A stretch of 64,000 nucleotides of DNA. It comes from Pedobacter sp. SYSU D00535. GTDB lineage: Bacteria > Bacteroidota > Bacteroidia > Sphingobacteriales > Sphingobacteriaceae. The position numbers were made by a program, and so were the translations under genes. The notes under the pieces are model-generated. The model did not search any database, was not told the origin of the DNA, and saw only the letters and a program-made list of their open reading frames with translations. Location of the stretch: contig NZ_JAFEWD010000011.1 of the NCBI RefSeq assembly GCF_017355855.1, positions 124,001 through 188,000 on the forward strand. The letters run 5' to 3'. Below, piece after piece: positions 23,841 through 33,058 of the stretch (within the stretch, counting starts at the first letter, position 1; every line of letters starts with the position of its first letter).

Positions 23841-24698
23841 ATGAAACTTATACGCCACGGAGAATTAAACAAAGAAAAACCAGGAGTTATTATTGACGAT
23901 GTCTACTATGATTTGTCTGCTTTTGGGGAAGATTTTAACGAGACTTTTTTTGAAACGGAAGGATTAAAGCGTCTGGAGACCTATCTGGAAGTAAATAAAG
24001 ATAAGCTGGAGCGGCTACCGGAAGGAACGCGTATCGGATCACCGATTGCCAGACCTTCGAAAATCGTTTGCATTGGTTTGAACTATGCAGATCACGCTCA
24101 CGAAACAGGAGCACCCCTGCCTCCTGAACCGGTTGTTTTCATGAAAGCTACTACTGCCCTTGTGGGTCCGTTTGATGATATTATAATCCCGAAAAATTCT
24201 GAAAAAACAGATTGGGAAGTAGAACTTGCCTTCGTAATTGGTAAGAAAGCGAGCTATGTAGAAGAATCTGAAGCGATGGATTATGTAGCAGGCTATTGCT
24301 TGCATAACGATGTCTCCGAGCGGGCGTTTCAGCTCGAGCGTAATGGAACCTGGGATAAAGGAAAAGGTTGTGACACCTTTGCACCAATAGGCCCTTTCTT
24401 AGCTACTAAAGATGAAATAGCAGACCCTGATAACCTGCGACTATGGCTTAAAGTGAACGACAAAATGATGCAGGATGGAAATACGAAAACGTTCATCTTC
24501 AAAATCCCTTTTCTGGTACATTACTTAAGTCAGTTCATGACCCTGCTTCCAGGTGATATCATTTCTACAGGTACACCGTCCGGCGTTGGTCTTGGCATGA
24601 ACCCTCCGGTTTACTTAAAGCCAGGTGATGTAGTAGAGCTGGGAATTGATGGCCTGGGAACATCAAAACAAAAAGTAGTGGCTTATGCTCAGAATTGA
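23841..24698 (+). CDS. Fumarylacetoacetate hydrolase family protein, probable 2,4-diketo-3-deoxy-L-fuconate hydrolase
   Basis: This 285-residue protein has the FAH fold. The metal and substrate region is IVCIGLNYADHAHETGAPLP; the metal-binding glutamates are in DWEVELAFVIGKKA, and the aspartate region is GYCLHNDVSERAFQLER. STGTPSGVGLGMNPPVYLKP is the strongly conserved C-terminal motif. FAH-family enzymes cleave C-C bonds in 1,3-diketo acids; in the oxidative fucose pathway the product is pyruvate plus L-lactate. The neighbours support that substrate. The ATG at 23841 (MKLIRHGELN) is used; an upstream extension would run into the inverted repeat. Its 3' end overlaps the amidohydrolase gene by 14 bp. 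Confidence 0.87.
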   Translation: MKLIRHGELNKEKPGVIIDDVYYDLSAFGEDFNETFFETEGLKRLETYLEVNKDKLERLPEGTRIGSPIARPSKIVCIGLNYADHAHETGAPLPPEPVVFMKATTALVGPFDDIIIPKNSEKTDWEVELAFVIGKKASYVEESEAMDYVAGYCLHNDVSERAFQLERNGTWDKGKGCDTFAPIGPFLATKDEIADPDNLRLWLKVNDKMMQDGNTKTFIFKIPFLVHYLSQFMTLLPGDIISTGTPSGVGLGMNPPVYLKPGDVVELGIDGLGTSKQKVVAYAQN

Positions 24699-25518
24699 TT
24701 CTCACCAACATTTCTGGCGTTTTGATCCTGTTAGAGACAGCTGGATCACAGACGAAATGAGCGTAATCCAGCGGGATTTTCTGCCGGAAGATCTTCTTCC
24801 AGTGCTACAGCAAAATGGCATGGACGGTTGTGTGGCCGTACAAGCAGATCAGTCGGAAGAGCAAAACGCTTTTCTTCTGGAGCTCGCCGCCGAACATCCT
24901 TTTATTAAAGCCATTGTAGGTTGGATAGATTTGCGGGCGGAGAACATCGCAGAAAGTCTTGCGTTTTACAAAGGTTACGATAAGGTAAAAGGTTTCAGGC
25001 ATGTCTTGCAGGGCGAGACAGACCGGGCACTAATGCTGAGAGAGGAATTCAAACGAGGCATCAAAGCGCTTGGAAACTCGGGTTACACCTATGATGTATT
25101 GATCTATGCGGATCAACTAAAATTTACCGAGGAGTTTGTAGCAGGTTTTCCCGATCAGCGATTTGTTATCGACCACATTGCGAAACCGGATATTAAGCAG
25201 GGCAAGATAGAAGATTGGTCTAAGGATATAAAAGCCGTTGCTGCTCATCAAAACACCTACTGCAAAATTTCGGGAATGGTGACGGAGGCCGATTGGCAAC
25301 ATTGGAAAAAAGAAGACTTTCATCCCTACCTGGACGTTGTATTTGAGGCTTTTGGAGCTGAACGACTAATGTATGGATCAGACTGGCCAGTATGCGAGGT
25401 TGCAGGTGGATACGAGAGAATGATTGATATGGTGAGGGATTACACTTCTTCACTTTCTAAAAATGAACAAGAGATGTTTTGGGGCGGAAACGCCTGCAAG
25501 TTCTATGGCATCTCCTAA
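24685..25518 (+). CDS. Amidohydrolase family protein, probable L-fucono-lactonase
   Basis: This 277-residue TIM-barrel metal hydrolase has the N-terminal HxH motif (RIDSHQHFWRFDP), the GFRHVLQGE strand, a histidine in VIDHIAKPDI and the C-terminal aspartate in YGSDWPVCEVAGGY. These are hallmarks of the amidohydrolase_2 group of sugar lactonases (fucono-, rhamnono-, 2-pyrone lactonases). In this cluster it would open L-fucono-lactone to L-fuconate. Its start codon lies within the FAH gene (14-bp overlap), so the two are translationally linked. Confidence 0.87.
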   Translation: MLRIDSHQHFWRFDPVRDSWITDEMSVIQRDFLPEDLLPVLQQNGMDGCVAVQADQSEEQNAFLLELAAEHPFIKAIVGWIDLRAENIAESLAFYKGYDKVKGFRHVLQGETDRALMLREEFKRGIKALGNSGYTYDVLIYADQLKFTEEFVAGFPDQRFVIDHIAKPDIKQGKIEDWSKDIKAVAAHQNTYCKISGMVTEADWQHWKKEDFHPYLDVVFEAFGAERLMYGSDWPVCEVAGGYERMIDMVRDYTSSLSKNEQEMFWGGNACKFYGIS

Positions 25519-25535
25519 TTAAATTAAAAACAGAT

Positions 25536-26549
25536 ATGAAAACTTTGGTTTGTACAACTCCCGGACAATTTGACTACCAGGAGGGTGAGCACCCCGCTCC
25601 CAGCAAAAACCATTCTATATTGAAAATCAAAAGAATAGGAATTTGTGGCACGGATCTGCACGCTTTTGAAGGAACACAACCCTTCTTTGAATATCCGAGG
25701 ATTTTAGGACATGAGCTGGCAGCTGAATTTGTTGAGGGGGATAACGCTCCGGGCTTTACACCGGGAGAGGCTGTTACTTTCATCCCCTACTTCAATTGTG
25801 GCGAATGCATTGCCTGTCGTTCCGGAAAGGAAAATTGCTGTAGCAGTATCAAGGTCTGCGGAGTGCACGTTCACGGGGGGATGGCAGAATATCTATCTGT
25901 ACCTTCTTATTCCCTGATCCACGGCGAAGGACTGACCTTTGATGAATTGGCACTGGTAGAACCACTGGCTATTGGCGCTCATGGTGTAAGGAGAGCAGAC
26001 GTAAAGCCGGGCGAGTTTGTACTGGTGATTGGTGCCGGGCCGATTGGCTTAGGCATTATGGAATTTGCACGAATTGCCGGAGGAAAAGTGATTGCAATGG
26101 ACATTAACGATCAGCGATTGAACTTCTGCAAGGAGAAACTAGGTGTCGAGCATACCATTAACGCTATGAATGATGACGTTATCGAACGTTTAAAGGATAT
26201 TACCTCTGGTGATTTTCCTACCGTCGTTATTGACGCCACCGGAAGTCTTAAAGCAATCAACAACGGTTTCCAATATATGGCGCACGGCGCACGCTACGTG
26301 CTTGTCGGCTTGCAAAAAAATGAAATCGTGATCAGTCATCCGGAATTTCACAAGCGTGAAGCAACGTTGATGAGCAGCAGAAATGCCAACCGTGAGGATT
26401 TTGAACATGTAATCCGATCGATGAAAAAAGGGCTTGTCAACCCAGCAACTTATATCACTCACCGTGTTCGTTTCGAAGAAGTGAAAGATGAATTCAAAGG
26501 ATGGCTCGATCCTGCGAATGGGGTAATAAAAGCTATGGTAGAAGTATAA
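25536..26549 (+). CDS. Zinc-dependent medium-chain alcohol dehydrogenase
   Basis: This 337-residue MDR dehydrogenase has a catalytic zinc site in RIGICGTDLHAFEG and ILGHELAAEF and structural zinc cysteines in CGECIACRSGKENCC. The Rossmann loop is VLVIGAGPIGLGIMEFA, followed by MDINDQRL with an acidic residue, which favours NAD+. It resembles sorbitol/threonine dehydrogenase relatives that oxidise sugar or polyol hydroxyls. In the cluster it could oxidise L-fucose at C1 or act on a side product. The start at 25536 follows the amidohydrolase stop by 17 bp. The substrate is an inference. Confidence 0.85.
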   Translation: MKTLVCTTPGQFDYQEGEHPAPSKNHSILKIKRIGICGTDLHAFEGTQPFFEYPRILGHELAAEFVEGDNAPGFTPGEAVTFIPYFNCGECIACRSGKENCCSSIKVCGVHVHGGMAEYLSVPSYSLIHGEGLTFDELALVEPLAIGAHGVRRADVKPGEFVLVIGAGPIGLGIMEFARIAGGKVIAMDINDQRLNFCKEKLGVEHTINAMNDDVIERLKDITSGDFPTVVIDATGSLKAINNGFQYMAHGARYVLVGLQKNEIVISHPEFHKREATLMSSRNANREDFEHVIRSMKKGLVNPATYITHRVRFEEVKDEFKGWLDPANGVIKAMVEV

Positions 26550-26603
26550 ACTACTGCACGGATTTTTTAAACTTTTAGCCGTCTCAATCCTTACTTTAGC
26601 AGG

Positions 26604-27587
26604 ATGAATTACAGACAATTTAAAGATATATCCGTCTCAGAAGTAGGTTTAGGTACCTGGCAACTGGGTAGCGCCGACTGGGGAGTGGTGAACGACGAGG
26701 AAGCTTTCGCTATTCTGAACCGCTTTGTTGAGCTTGGTGGAAACTTTATTGATACCGCCGATGTCTACGGCATGGGGATCAGCGAAAGTGTTATAGGCAG
26801 GTTTTTAAAAACTACAGACAGACAATTATTTGTAGCTACTAAGCTTGGAAGAAGACACGATGCTGGAAACGGATGGCCCCAAAACTTCAGCTACGAGGTG
26901 ATGAGAAGTCACGTCGAATCATCGCTGGAGCATCTGGACGTGCCATCGCTGTTCCTTGAACAGTTGCATTGTATCCCTGAAGAGGAACTGCGTGCAGGGA
27001 AGGTTTTCGATCACTTGAGAAGGCTTCAGGAAGAGAAACTGATACAAAACTGGGGAGTAAGTGTGGAAACGGCAGAAGAGGCTCTTCTTTGTCTCGAGCA
27101 GGAAGGTCTGGCCTCTCTTCAAATCATCTTCAACCTGTTTCGGCAGCATTATGCTGAAGAGTTCTTCGCGAAAGCGAAGGAGAAAGGCGTCGCTCTCATT
27201 GTTCGGGTACCCCTGGCAAGCGGCTTGTTAAGTGGCAAGTACACAGCAACAAGTACCTTCAGTGAAAATGACCACCGGAACTACAATGCGAACGGAGAGG
27301 CCTTTAATGTGGGTGAAACTTTCTCAGGAATAGAATTCGGTAAGGGCGTCCAATTTGCACAGGAAATAGCGCAAGCTTTTCCGGACGACCGCACTGCTCA
27401 ATGGGCTATTCGTTGGATTTTAGATCATCCGGAGGTAACAACCGTCATACCGGGAGCCACCAAAGTAAGTCAGGTGGAAAGCAACATGGCAGCATCAGCA
27501 CTGGCACCTTTACCGGCAGAAATACATCAGCAGCTGAAGCAAAAATACAATTCCGACATCCGGCCACTCATTAGAGGCAGGTTTTAG
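26604..27587 (+). CDS. Aldo/keto reductase, candidate L-fucose dehydrogenase
   Basis: This 327-residue AKR barrel has catalytic D and Y in FIDTADVYGMGISESVIG, lysine in FVATKLGRRHD and histidine in LEQLHCIPEE. The end, GATKVSQVESNMAASALAPL, is the NAD(P)-binding region. In Xanthomonas the equivalent cluster contains an aldo/keto-reductase-type L-fucose dehydrogenase that makes the lactone from the pyranose, so this gene is the best candidate for the first step. It starts 54 bp after the zinc dehydrogenase gene and ends at a strong terminator, so it closes the cluster. Confidence 0.85.
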   Translation: MNYRQFKDISVSEVGLGTWQLGSADWGVVNDEEAFAILNRFVELGGNFIDTADVYGMGISESVIGRFLKTTDRQLFVATKLGRRHDAGNGWPQNFSYEVMRSHVESSLEHLDVPSLFLEQLHCIPEEELRAGKVFDHLRRLQEEKLIQNWGVSVETAEEALLCLEQEGLASLQIIFNLFRQHYAEEFFAKAKEKGVALIVRVPLASGLLSGKYTATSTFSENDHRNYNANGEAFNVGETFSGIEFGKGVQFAQEIAQAFPDDRTAQWAIRWILDHPEVTTVIPGATKVSQVESNMAASALAPLPAEIHQQLKQKYNSDIRPLIRGRF

Positions 27588-27599
27588 AGTAAATACTTC

Positions 27600-27634
27600 A
27601 AAGGGTTGATAATTTATCAGCCCTTTTCTTTTTA
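27600..27634 (+). terminator. Intrinsic terminator of the fucose cluster
   Basis: AAAGGGTTGATAA and TTTATCAGCCCTTTT form a long stem with almost no loop, followed by CTTTTT. It begins 12 bases after the aldo/keto reductase stop. Confidence 0.8.
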
Positions 27635-27719
27635 AGATCATCAAGCCGATCTCAACACATTTCCTCAAACGCGAAATTATCCTTTATTTCGTTTCATTTT
27701 CACACTATCAACCACAAGT

Positions 27720-28706
27720 ATGCTTCTACATTTCAATTGCAGAAAAGTCTTATTTCTGATCACACTCCTATTTCTATCCCTTGGCATTCGGGCTGCCGAA
27801 AAATATGATTTCGTTGTTGCCCAGGATGGCAGTGGCAATTTTAAAACAGTACAAGAGGCAATTAATGCAGTACCCGACTTTCGAAAGAAAACCACTACCA
27901 TCTTTATTAAAAATAGTGTCTACAAGGAAAAGTTGGTACTGGCCGGCTCGAAACAAAACGTCAGATTTATCGGCGAGGACGTCGGGAAGACGATCTTAAC
28001 TTACGATGACTGGGCCCAGAAAAAGAACATTTTTGGTGAGGAGAAGGGTACTTCCGGCTCCTCAAGTTTCTATGTCTACGGCGACAACTTCACTGCCGAG
28101 AATATTACTTTCCAGAACTCAGCAGGTCCAGTTGGACAGGCAGTAGCGATATGGGTAGGTGGCGACAAGGCCGCGTTTAAAAACTGCCGATTCCTCGGTT
28201 TTCAGGATACCTTGTACACTTATGGAAGAGGCAGCCGTCAATACTACAAAGACTGTTATATCGAAGGTACTGTCGACTTTATCTTTGGCTCTTCCACTGC
28301 TGTTTTTGACAACTGTGACATCGTGGGAAAAAAGGAAGGATATATCACCGCTGCTTCCACCCCTGACACCACCAAGTTCGGATACGTCTTTATCAATTGC
28401 CGCCTCAAAAGCGACTCGCCCAAAAACACCTTCTATTTGGGCCGCCCCTGGAGGCCCTATGCAAAGACGGTATTCATAAACTCCCACATGGGAGATTTCA
28501 TCCGTCCGGAAGGCTGGAACAACTGGGGTAAAGAATCAAACGAGAAGACAGCCTTTTATGCAGAATACAAAAACTCAGGGCCGGGATATCAGCCCGCTAA
28601 ACGTGTAAAGTGGTCGCGTCAATTGAGCGATGCCGAAGCGAAAGAGTACACGCTTGATAACATCTTCAGAGGCTGGAAACCTTTTTCAAAAGAGGCAACA
28701 AACTAA
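27720..28706 (+). CDS. Pectinesterase (carbohydrate esterase family 8)
   Basis: This enzyme removes methyl esters from homogalacturonan, releasing methanol and free galacturonate. The 328-residue protein has a signal peptide (cleavage near IRAAE) and a right-handed beta-helix. Motifs: GSGNFKTVQEAINAVPD at the start, FLGFQDTLYTYGR with the catalytic aspartate (about 162), GTVDFIFGSSTAVFDN with the second aspartate (about 184), and YLGRPWRPYAKTV with the arginine that binds substrate. All catalytic residues are present. No other homogalacturonan enzyme is in the window. It stands between two terminators and so forms its own unit. Confidence 0.95.
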   Translation: MLLHFNCRKVLFLITLLFLSLGIRAAEKYDFVVAQDGSGNFKTVQEAINAVPDFRKKTTTIFIKNSVYKEKLVLAGSKQNVRFIGEDVGKTILTYDDWAQKKNIFGEEKGTSGSSSFYVYGDNFTAENITFQNSAGPVGQAVAIWVGGDKAAFKNCRFLGFQDTLYTYGRGSRQYYKDCYIEGTVDFIFGSSTAVFDNCDIVGKKEGYITAASTPDTTKFGYVFINCRLKSDSPKNTFYLGRPWRPYAKTVFINSHMGDFIRPEGWNNWGKESNEKTAFYAEYKNSGPGYQPAKRVKWSRQLSDAEAKEYTLDNIFRGWKPFSKEATN

Positions 28707-28734
28707 TCATCTGATACTGTTCAACAGAAGCCAA

Positions 28735-28776
28735 ATAAAAAGTCCCTCATTCTTTGGAAGAGGGACTTTCTTTATT
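28735..28776. terminator. Bidirectional terminator between pectinesterase and the SSS transporter gene
   Basis: AAAGTCCCTC (28739-28748) and GAGGGACTTT (28760-28769) form a perfect 10-bp stem with T-rich sequence on the right and A-rich on the left. It can therefore stop transcription of both convergent genes. Confidence 0.8.
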
Positions 28777-28794
28777 TGAAGATATAAACTCTCC

Positions 28795-30477
28795 TTACCA
28801 GAATACAGTGTAGATAGCAGCCAGGATACCAATGATGATAATTGATCCTACTGCAAAACCTGTTGTAGTCTTGAACATCGTTGTATCAACTTCCAATCCT
28901 GTTGCTCTCTCGCCTCTTGGATTCTCGATCATACTGATGATATACATACCAATCATACAAAATACGAAGGTAATACCCATACGGTCAAGGAACGGAATTT
29001 CATAGATACCACCAGAAGCAGGGTTAGGAACTGCAAAACCAATCGGAGCCAGGAACGAAAGGTCCACCCACAGCGGAAGGAACTTAAGTAATAACGACAT
29101 TAAGAAACCGCCAATAGTGGCAAATAACGCAGCGTTCGAGGTAGCTTTTTTCCAGAAGAAACCAAGGATAAACATGGCAAAGATACCTGGAGATACGAAA
29201 CCTGTGTACTCCTGGATGTATTGAAAACCACCTTTTTTATCGATACCCAAGTGTGGTGCAATAATTACCGCAAGGATCATGGAGATAACAACCGTTGCTT
29301 TACCTACATTCACCAGCGTTGTTTCACTTGCATCTTTATTAAACACCTTTTTGTATACGTCAAGCGTGAAGATAGTAGCGATACTGTTTGCCTTACCTGC
29401 CAGGGAAGCTACTACCGCCGCTGTCAATGCTGCAAAAGACAAGCCTTTTAGTCCTGCCGGAAGCAAGGCTAACAATACAGGATACGCACGGTCAGGGTTT
29501 ACTTCTCCACCATGCAACATATCGTTTTGGAATGTACCCGCGCCTTCTCTCCACAGAACATATGCTGCAATACCTGGAAGTACCACGATTACCGGCATTA
29601 AGATTTTCAGGAAGGCGGCGAATAATATACCGTTTCTTGCTGTTTGAAGATCAGCACCCAGCGCACGTTGGGTGATATATTGGTTACATCCCCAATAGTT
29701 TAGATTCACAATCCACATACCACCTACCAGCAGGGTTAAACCAGGGAGATCGATGTAGTTGGGATTGTCACGATCAAAGATCATATCAAAATGAGAAGGT
29801 GCTTTTTCAGTTAATAAGGCCAAACCATTTACTACCCCTGACGATCCATAATGTTCTGCAACCAAGTCAAGCGCCAGGTAGGTGGTAGCCAATCCTCCGA
29901 GGATAAGGAAGAACACCTGGATTACGTCTGTAAATCCGATTACCTTCATCCCACCAAGTGTGATAATGATTGCAAAAATTGCCATCCCGTACATACAGGC
30001 ATCAAGGCTGATTCCAGAGATACTGTTCACCGCGATAGCTCCCAGATAAAGGATTGAGGTTAAGTTTACTACTACGTAAAGTAGCAGCCAGAAAACCGCC
30101 ATGATCATTGCTACCGTACCATTGTAACGCTGGTGCAAGAACTGTGGCATGGTAAAAATCTTATTCTTGAGATAAACAGGAATAAAAAATACGGCTACTA
30201 TAACGAGCGTTAGCGCTGCCATCAGCTCATAGGTCGCAATTGCCAGACCCATTTTAAAACCCGATCCACTCATTCCAACAAATTGCTCTGCTGAGATATT
30301 GGACGCGATCAGAGATGAACCAATGGCCCACCATGTCAGAGATCCTTCGGCAAGGAAGTAATCTTTCGATCCTGTACTTTCTGACCGCTTTTTACGGTAG
30401 ATGTATAACCCGTACAGGGATACAATCAAAAAGTAAATTAGAAAAACAATGTAATCTTTCGTTTCTAGCCTGTTCAT
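28795..30477 (-). CDS. Sodium/solute symporter (SSS family, sugar type)
   Basis: This 560-residue inner membrane protein has about 14 TM helices. The N-terminus includes YFLAEGSLTWWAIGSSLIAS and NISAEQFVGMSGSGF, the region of the sodium/substrate site in SGLT-like transporters. AALTAAVVASLAGKANSIAT holds the serines of the second half of the Na+ site. It resembles sodium/glucose-galactose cotransporters. The substrate is probably a monosaccharide released by nearby enzymes, but this cannot be fixed from sequence. It is monocistronic, with a terminator at its 3' end and 250 bp of upstream region. Confidence 0.9.
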   Translation of the reverse strand: MNRLETKDYIVFLIYFLIVSLYGLYIYRKKRSESTGSKDYFLAEGSLTWWAIGSSLIASNISAEQFVGMSGSGFKMGLAIATYELMAALTLVIVAVFFIPVYLKNKIFTMPQFLHQRYNGTVAMIMAVFWLLLYVVVNLTSILYLGAIAVNSISGISLDACMYGMAIFAIIITLGGMKVIGFTDVIQVFFLILGGLATTYLALDLVAEHYGSSGVVNGLALLTEKAPSHFDMIFDRDNPNYIDLPGLTLLVGGMWIVNLNYWGCNQYITQRALGADLQTARNGILFAAFLKILMPVIVVLPGIAAYVLWREGAGTFQNDMLHGGEVNPDRAYPVLLALLPAGLKGLSFAALTAAVVASLAGKANSIATIFTLDVYKKVFNKDASETTLVNVGKATVVISMILAVIIAPHLGIDKKGGFQYIQEYTGFVSPGIFAMFILGFFWKKATSNAALFATIGGFLMSLLLKFLPLWVDLSFLAPIGFAVPNPASGGIYEIPFLDRMGITFVFCMIGMYIISMIENPRGERATGLEVDTTMFKTTTGFAVGSIIIIGILAAIYTVFW

Positions 30478-30694
30478 TTGGAAAGGTTGTTATAAACTGT
30501 TATTTAATTTTAAGTTTTAAGTTGTTTGCATAAGGATTCCATCTTCATCAAACCTTCCCTTTTCCGGCAAACCTTTGTTTTATAATCGGCGAATACTTAG
30601 TGTCAAAAAAACACCACAAAATTCAGGGGCTTAAAGTATGAATATTTCTGTAATATTTTATCAAATATTTTTTATTGAATGAGAAAGCTCCAAA

Positions 30695-30722
30695 ACAAAA
30701 AAGGCGCCTTTAAAAGACGCCC
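30695..30722 (-). terminator. Intrinsic terminator of the GH3 gene
   Basis: On the minus strand GGCGTCTTT and AAAGGCGCC form the stem, followed by TTTTTTG. It starts 6 bases after the GH3 stop. Confidence 0.7.
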
Positions 30723-30727
30723 ATAAT

Positions 30728-32908
30728 TTATAATTTCAGTTTAGCCTTGGATCGAATGTCCTGAGCGGAGCTTCCAATAAGGATTTCGAAATCACCTGGT
30801 TCCAGAACCCACTTCATTTGCTTATCATCGAAGAAACTGAACGCCTGTTCATCCAGACTTAGTGTAATTTCCTTCGATTCTCCGGGTTGCAAAAACACTT
30901 TTTGGAAGCCTTTCAGTTCTTTCTCCGGTCTCTTTACCGCCGCCTTTTTATCCTTTACATACACTTGCACCACTTCGGCTCCGGCTTGCTTCCCGTTGTT
31001 TCTTAAAGTGAACTTGACTGTCGCATTGTTACCCGAACTTGACACTACCGGCTTGCCGTAGTCAAAGCTGGTGTAAGACAACCCGTGACCAAACGCAAAT
31101 TGCGGTTTCACTTTGTACGTATCGAAGTACCGGTAGCCAACGTAGATGTCATCCTTGTACCGTACGTTCAGACTATCGCCCGGGAACTCGCCCAGTTTAT
31201 GGGCCCCAACATCTTCCAGTTTTTTCGGGAACGTAACGGTTAGTTTGGCAGAAGGATTGACATCGCCAAAAATAATCTCAGCCAACGCATTCCCTCCTTC
31301 TAAGCCCGGATATCCCGCCTGAAGAATTCCTTTCACTTTGCTTACCCACTGCCTTACGTCAATAGCGCCGCCGCCGTATAATACCACGATGGTATTGGGA
31401 TTCGCTTTGACAACAGCTGATATCAAGTCATCCTGTCCAAAAGGCATCTTCATGTTTGGCTTGTCGAATCCTTCGGCATCATAAGCATTGTCATCCCATT
31501 TTGAATAATCGTAACCATGCGTCCAACCTCCTACAATAATGGCCACGTCTGCGCTTTTTGCATTTTCAACAGCTTGCTGAATCAGCTTTTGGTCAGCGCC
31601 TGCATTACGGGCAATGGAGTAGCCCTGAGAAAAACGCATACTTACCCCGCTTCCTGCGATATTTTGCAGCCCTTCTAATGGCGTTACTTCGTATTTTGGT
31701 AGTACCTGAGAGCTTCCCCCTCCCATCGCATTATCGCGGTTGGCATTCGCTCCTATAACAGCGATGGTCTTCACGGTCGCCTTGTTCAGCGGCAAGATAT
31801 TCTTCTTATTCTGCAACAAAATGATTCCCTCACGGGCTACCTTTTTAGCAACTTCGGCATGTTGAGGTGTTGATAGTGCCCCTGCACTTCGCTTCGCATC
31901 GATCATATTCGTTTTGAACATGATGCGTAAAATCCTTCTAACTTTATCATCGATGATGCTTTCTGGAACCTCACCACTGCGAACCACTTTCAATGCAGGC
32001 TCTGCAAAGAAAAACTTGTCATACTTAGGCAAAGGAAGCATCGCCAGATCCGTTCCCATTTCCAAATCTGCACCTCCCATTAAAGCTTCCTTGGTATGAT
32101 GAATTGCGCCCCAGTCGCTCATCACAATGCCTTTGAACCCCCATTCTCCTTTCAGGATTTTGTTGATGAGATAATCGTTATAAGTAGCATATTGGCCCCT
32201 AAATCGGTTGTAAGCGCCCATTATCGTATTTACATCGCCCTCTACTACCGCAGCTTTAAATCCAGGAAGGTAAATTTCCCGAAGCGCCCTTTCACTCATC
32301 TCCACATTGATTCCATCCCTACGGGTTTCCTGATTGTTAGCCAGGTAATGCTTAACGCAGGCAGAGATCCCCTGATCCTGCACTCCTTTAATGTATCCCA
32401 CCACCATCTTCGAAATCAGATAAGGATCTTCACTCATGTACTCGAAGTTCCGTCCATTCAGGGGCGTACGGATAATGTTAATGCCCGGGCCCAGGATAAC
32501 GTCTTTACCACGAAACTTCGCCTCAGCACCCAAAACGGAACCAAAAGCATAACCAAGCTCAGGATTCCAGGTAGAGGCAAGGGTTAGGCCTACAGGCAAA
32601 TAAGTAGAGGAATCATTTCCCTTTTTATCGAGAACCCAATCACGGCCATGCTCAGGGCGAACGCCGTGTGGACCATCGGAAGTAGTGAGTTCAGGAATCC
32701 CCAAGCGGGCAACACCAGTAGAAGTGAAGGATGAATTTCCGTGAATCATCCCAATTTTCTCTTCTAAAGTCATTTGTTTAAGAAGTGCCTCAATTTTAGC
32801 TTCAACGGCAGGATTGGTTGTCTGCTGACCAAATGCCCTGGTGAAGTTTGCAAGCACGAATAATACAAGGAGCTTTGTAAAATTAGCTTTCATGTCGTTT
32901 AAGTTCAT
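30728..32908 (-). CDS. Glycoside hydrolase family 3 (beta-glucosidase or beta-xylosidase type)
   Basis: This exported 726-residue enzyme has a signal peptide (cleavage near RAFGQQ). The GH3 N-terminal TIM barrel follows (about 35-340) with the nucleophile aspartate in FKGIVMSDWGAIHHT (about 263). The alpha/beta sandwich comes next (about 370-590, QNKKNILPLNKATVKTIAVI), and then the fibronectin-III-like domain (about 630-715, PEKELKGFQKVFLQPGESKE). GH3 enzymes split beta-linked glucose or xylose from non-reducing ends; here it could finish gluco-oligosaccharides from xyloglucan. The ATG at 32893 (MKANFTKLL) is an alternative start with a better signal peptide. It has terminators on both sides. 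Confidence 0.92.
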   Translation of the reverse strand: MNLNDMKANFTKLLVLFVLANFTRAFGQQTTNPAVEAKIEALLKQMTLEEKIGMIHGNSSFTSTGVARLGIPELTTSDGPHGVRPEHGRDWVLDKKGNDSSTYLPVGLTLASTWNPELGYAFGSVLGAEAKFRGKDVILGPGINIIRTPLNGRNFEYMSEDPYLISKMVVGYIKGVQDQGISACVKHYLANNQETRRDGINVEMSERALREIYLPGFKAAVVEGDVNTIMGAYNRFRGQYATYNDYLINKILKGEWGFKGIVMSDWGAIHHTKEALMGGADLEMGTDLAMLPLPKYDKFFFAEPALKVVRSGEVPESIIDDKVRRILRIMFKTNMIDAKRSAGALSTPQHAEVAKKVAREGIILLQNKKNILPLNKATVKTIAVIGANANRDNAMGGGSSQVLPKYEVTPLEGLQNIAGSGVSMRFSQGYSIARNAGADQKLIQQAVENAKSADVAIIVGGWTHGYDYSKWDDNAYDAEGFDKPNMKMPFGQDDLISAVVKANPNTIVVLYGGGAIDVRQWVSKVKGILQAGYPGLEGGNALAEIIFGDVNPSAKLTVTFPKKLEDVGAHKLGEFPGDSLNVRYKDDIYVGYRYFDTYKVKPQFAFGHGLSYTSFDYGKPVVSSSGNNATVKFTLRNNGKQAGAEVVQVYVKDKKAAVKRPEKELKGFQKVFLQPGESKEITLSLDEQAFSFFDDKQMKWVLEPGDFEILIGSSAQDIRSKAKLKL

Positions 32909-33017
32909 ATGCGTGTTAGTTTCACTGAATTAACAGTTTTTGCAAGGCTAAAAATAGCTAAGAGAAAAGCAGCTTTTGGTAGAGTATTGTTTTTGAATAG
33001 GTAGCTATTTGTTAACG

Positions 33018-33052
33018 AAAAAAGCCTCCGGAGGCAGTCCGAAGGCTTTTTA
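33018..33052 (-). terminator. Intrinsic terminator between the GH43 and GH3 genes
   Basis: On the minus strand AAAAAGCCT pairs with AGGCTTTTTT, with inner CGGA/TCCG pairing. It lies directly after the GH43 stop codon and ends in a T-run. Confidence 0.75.
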
Positions 33053-33058
33053 TGAATT

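Noticed and set aside
28735-28776. The stem between pectinesterase and SSS genes as a mobile-element repeat
   Set aside because: It is placed exactly between two convergent stop codons with T-rich flanks, so a bidirectional terminator explains it.
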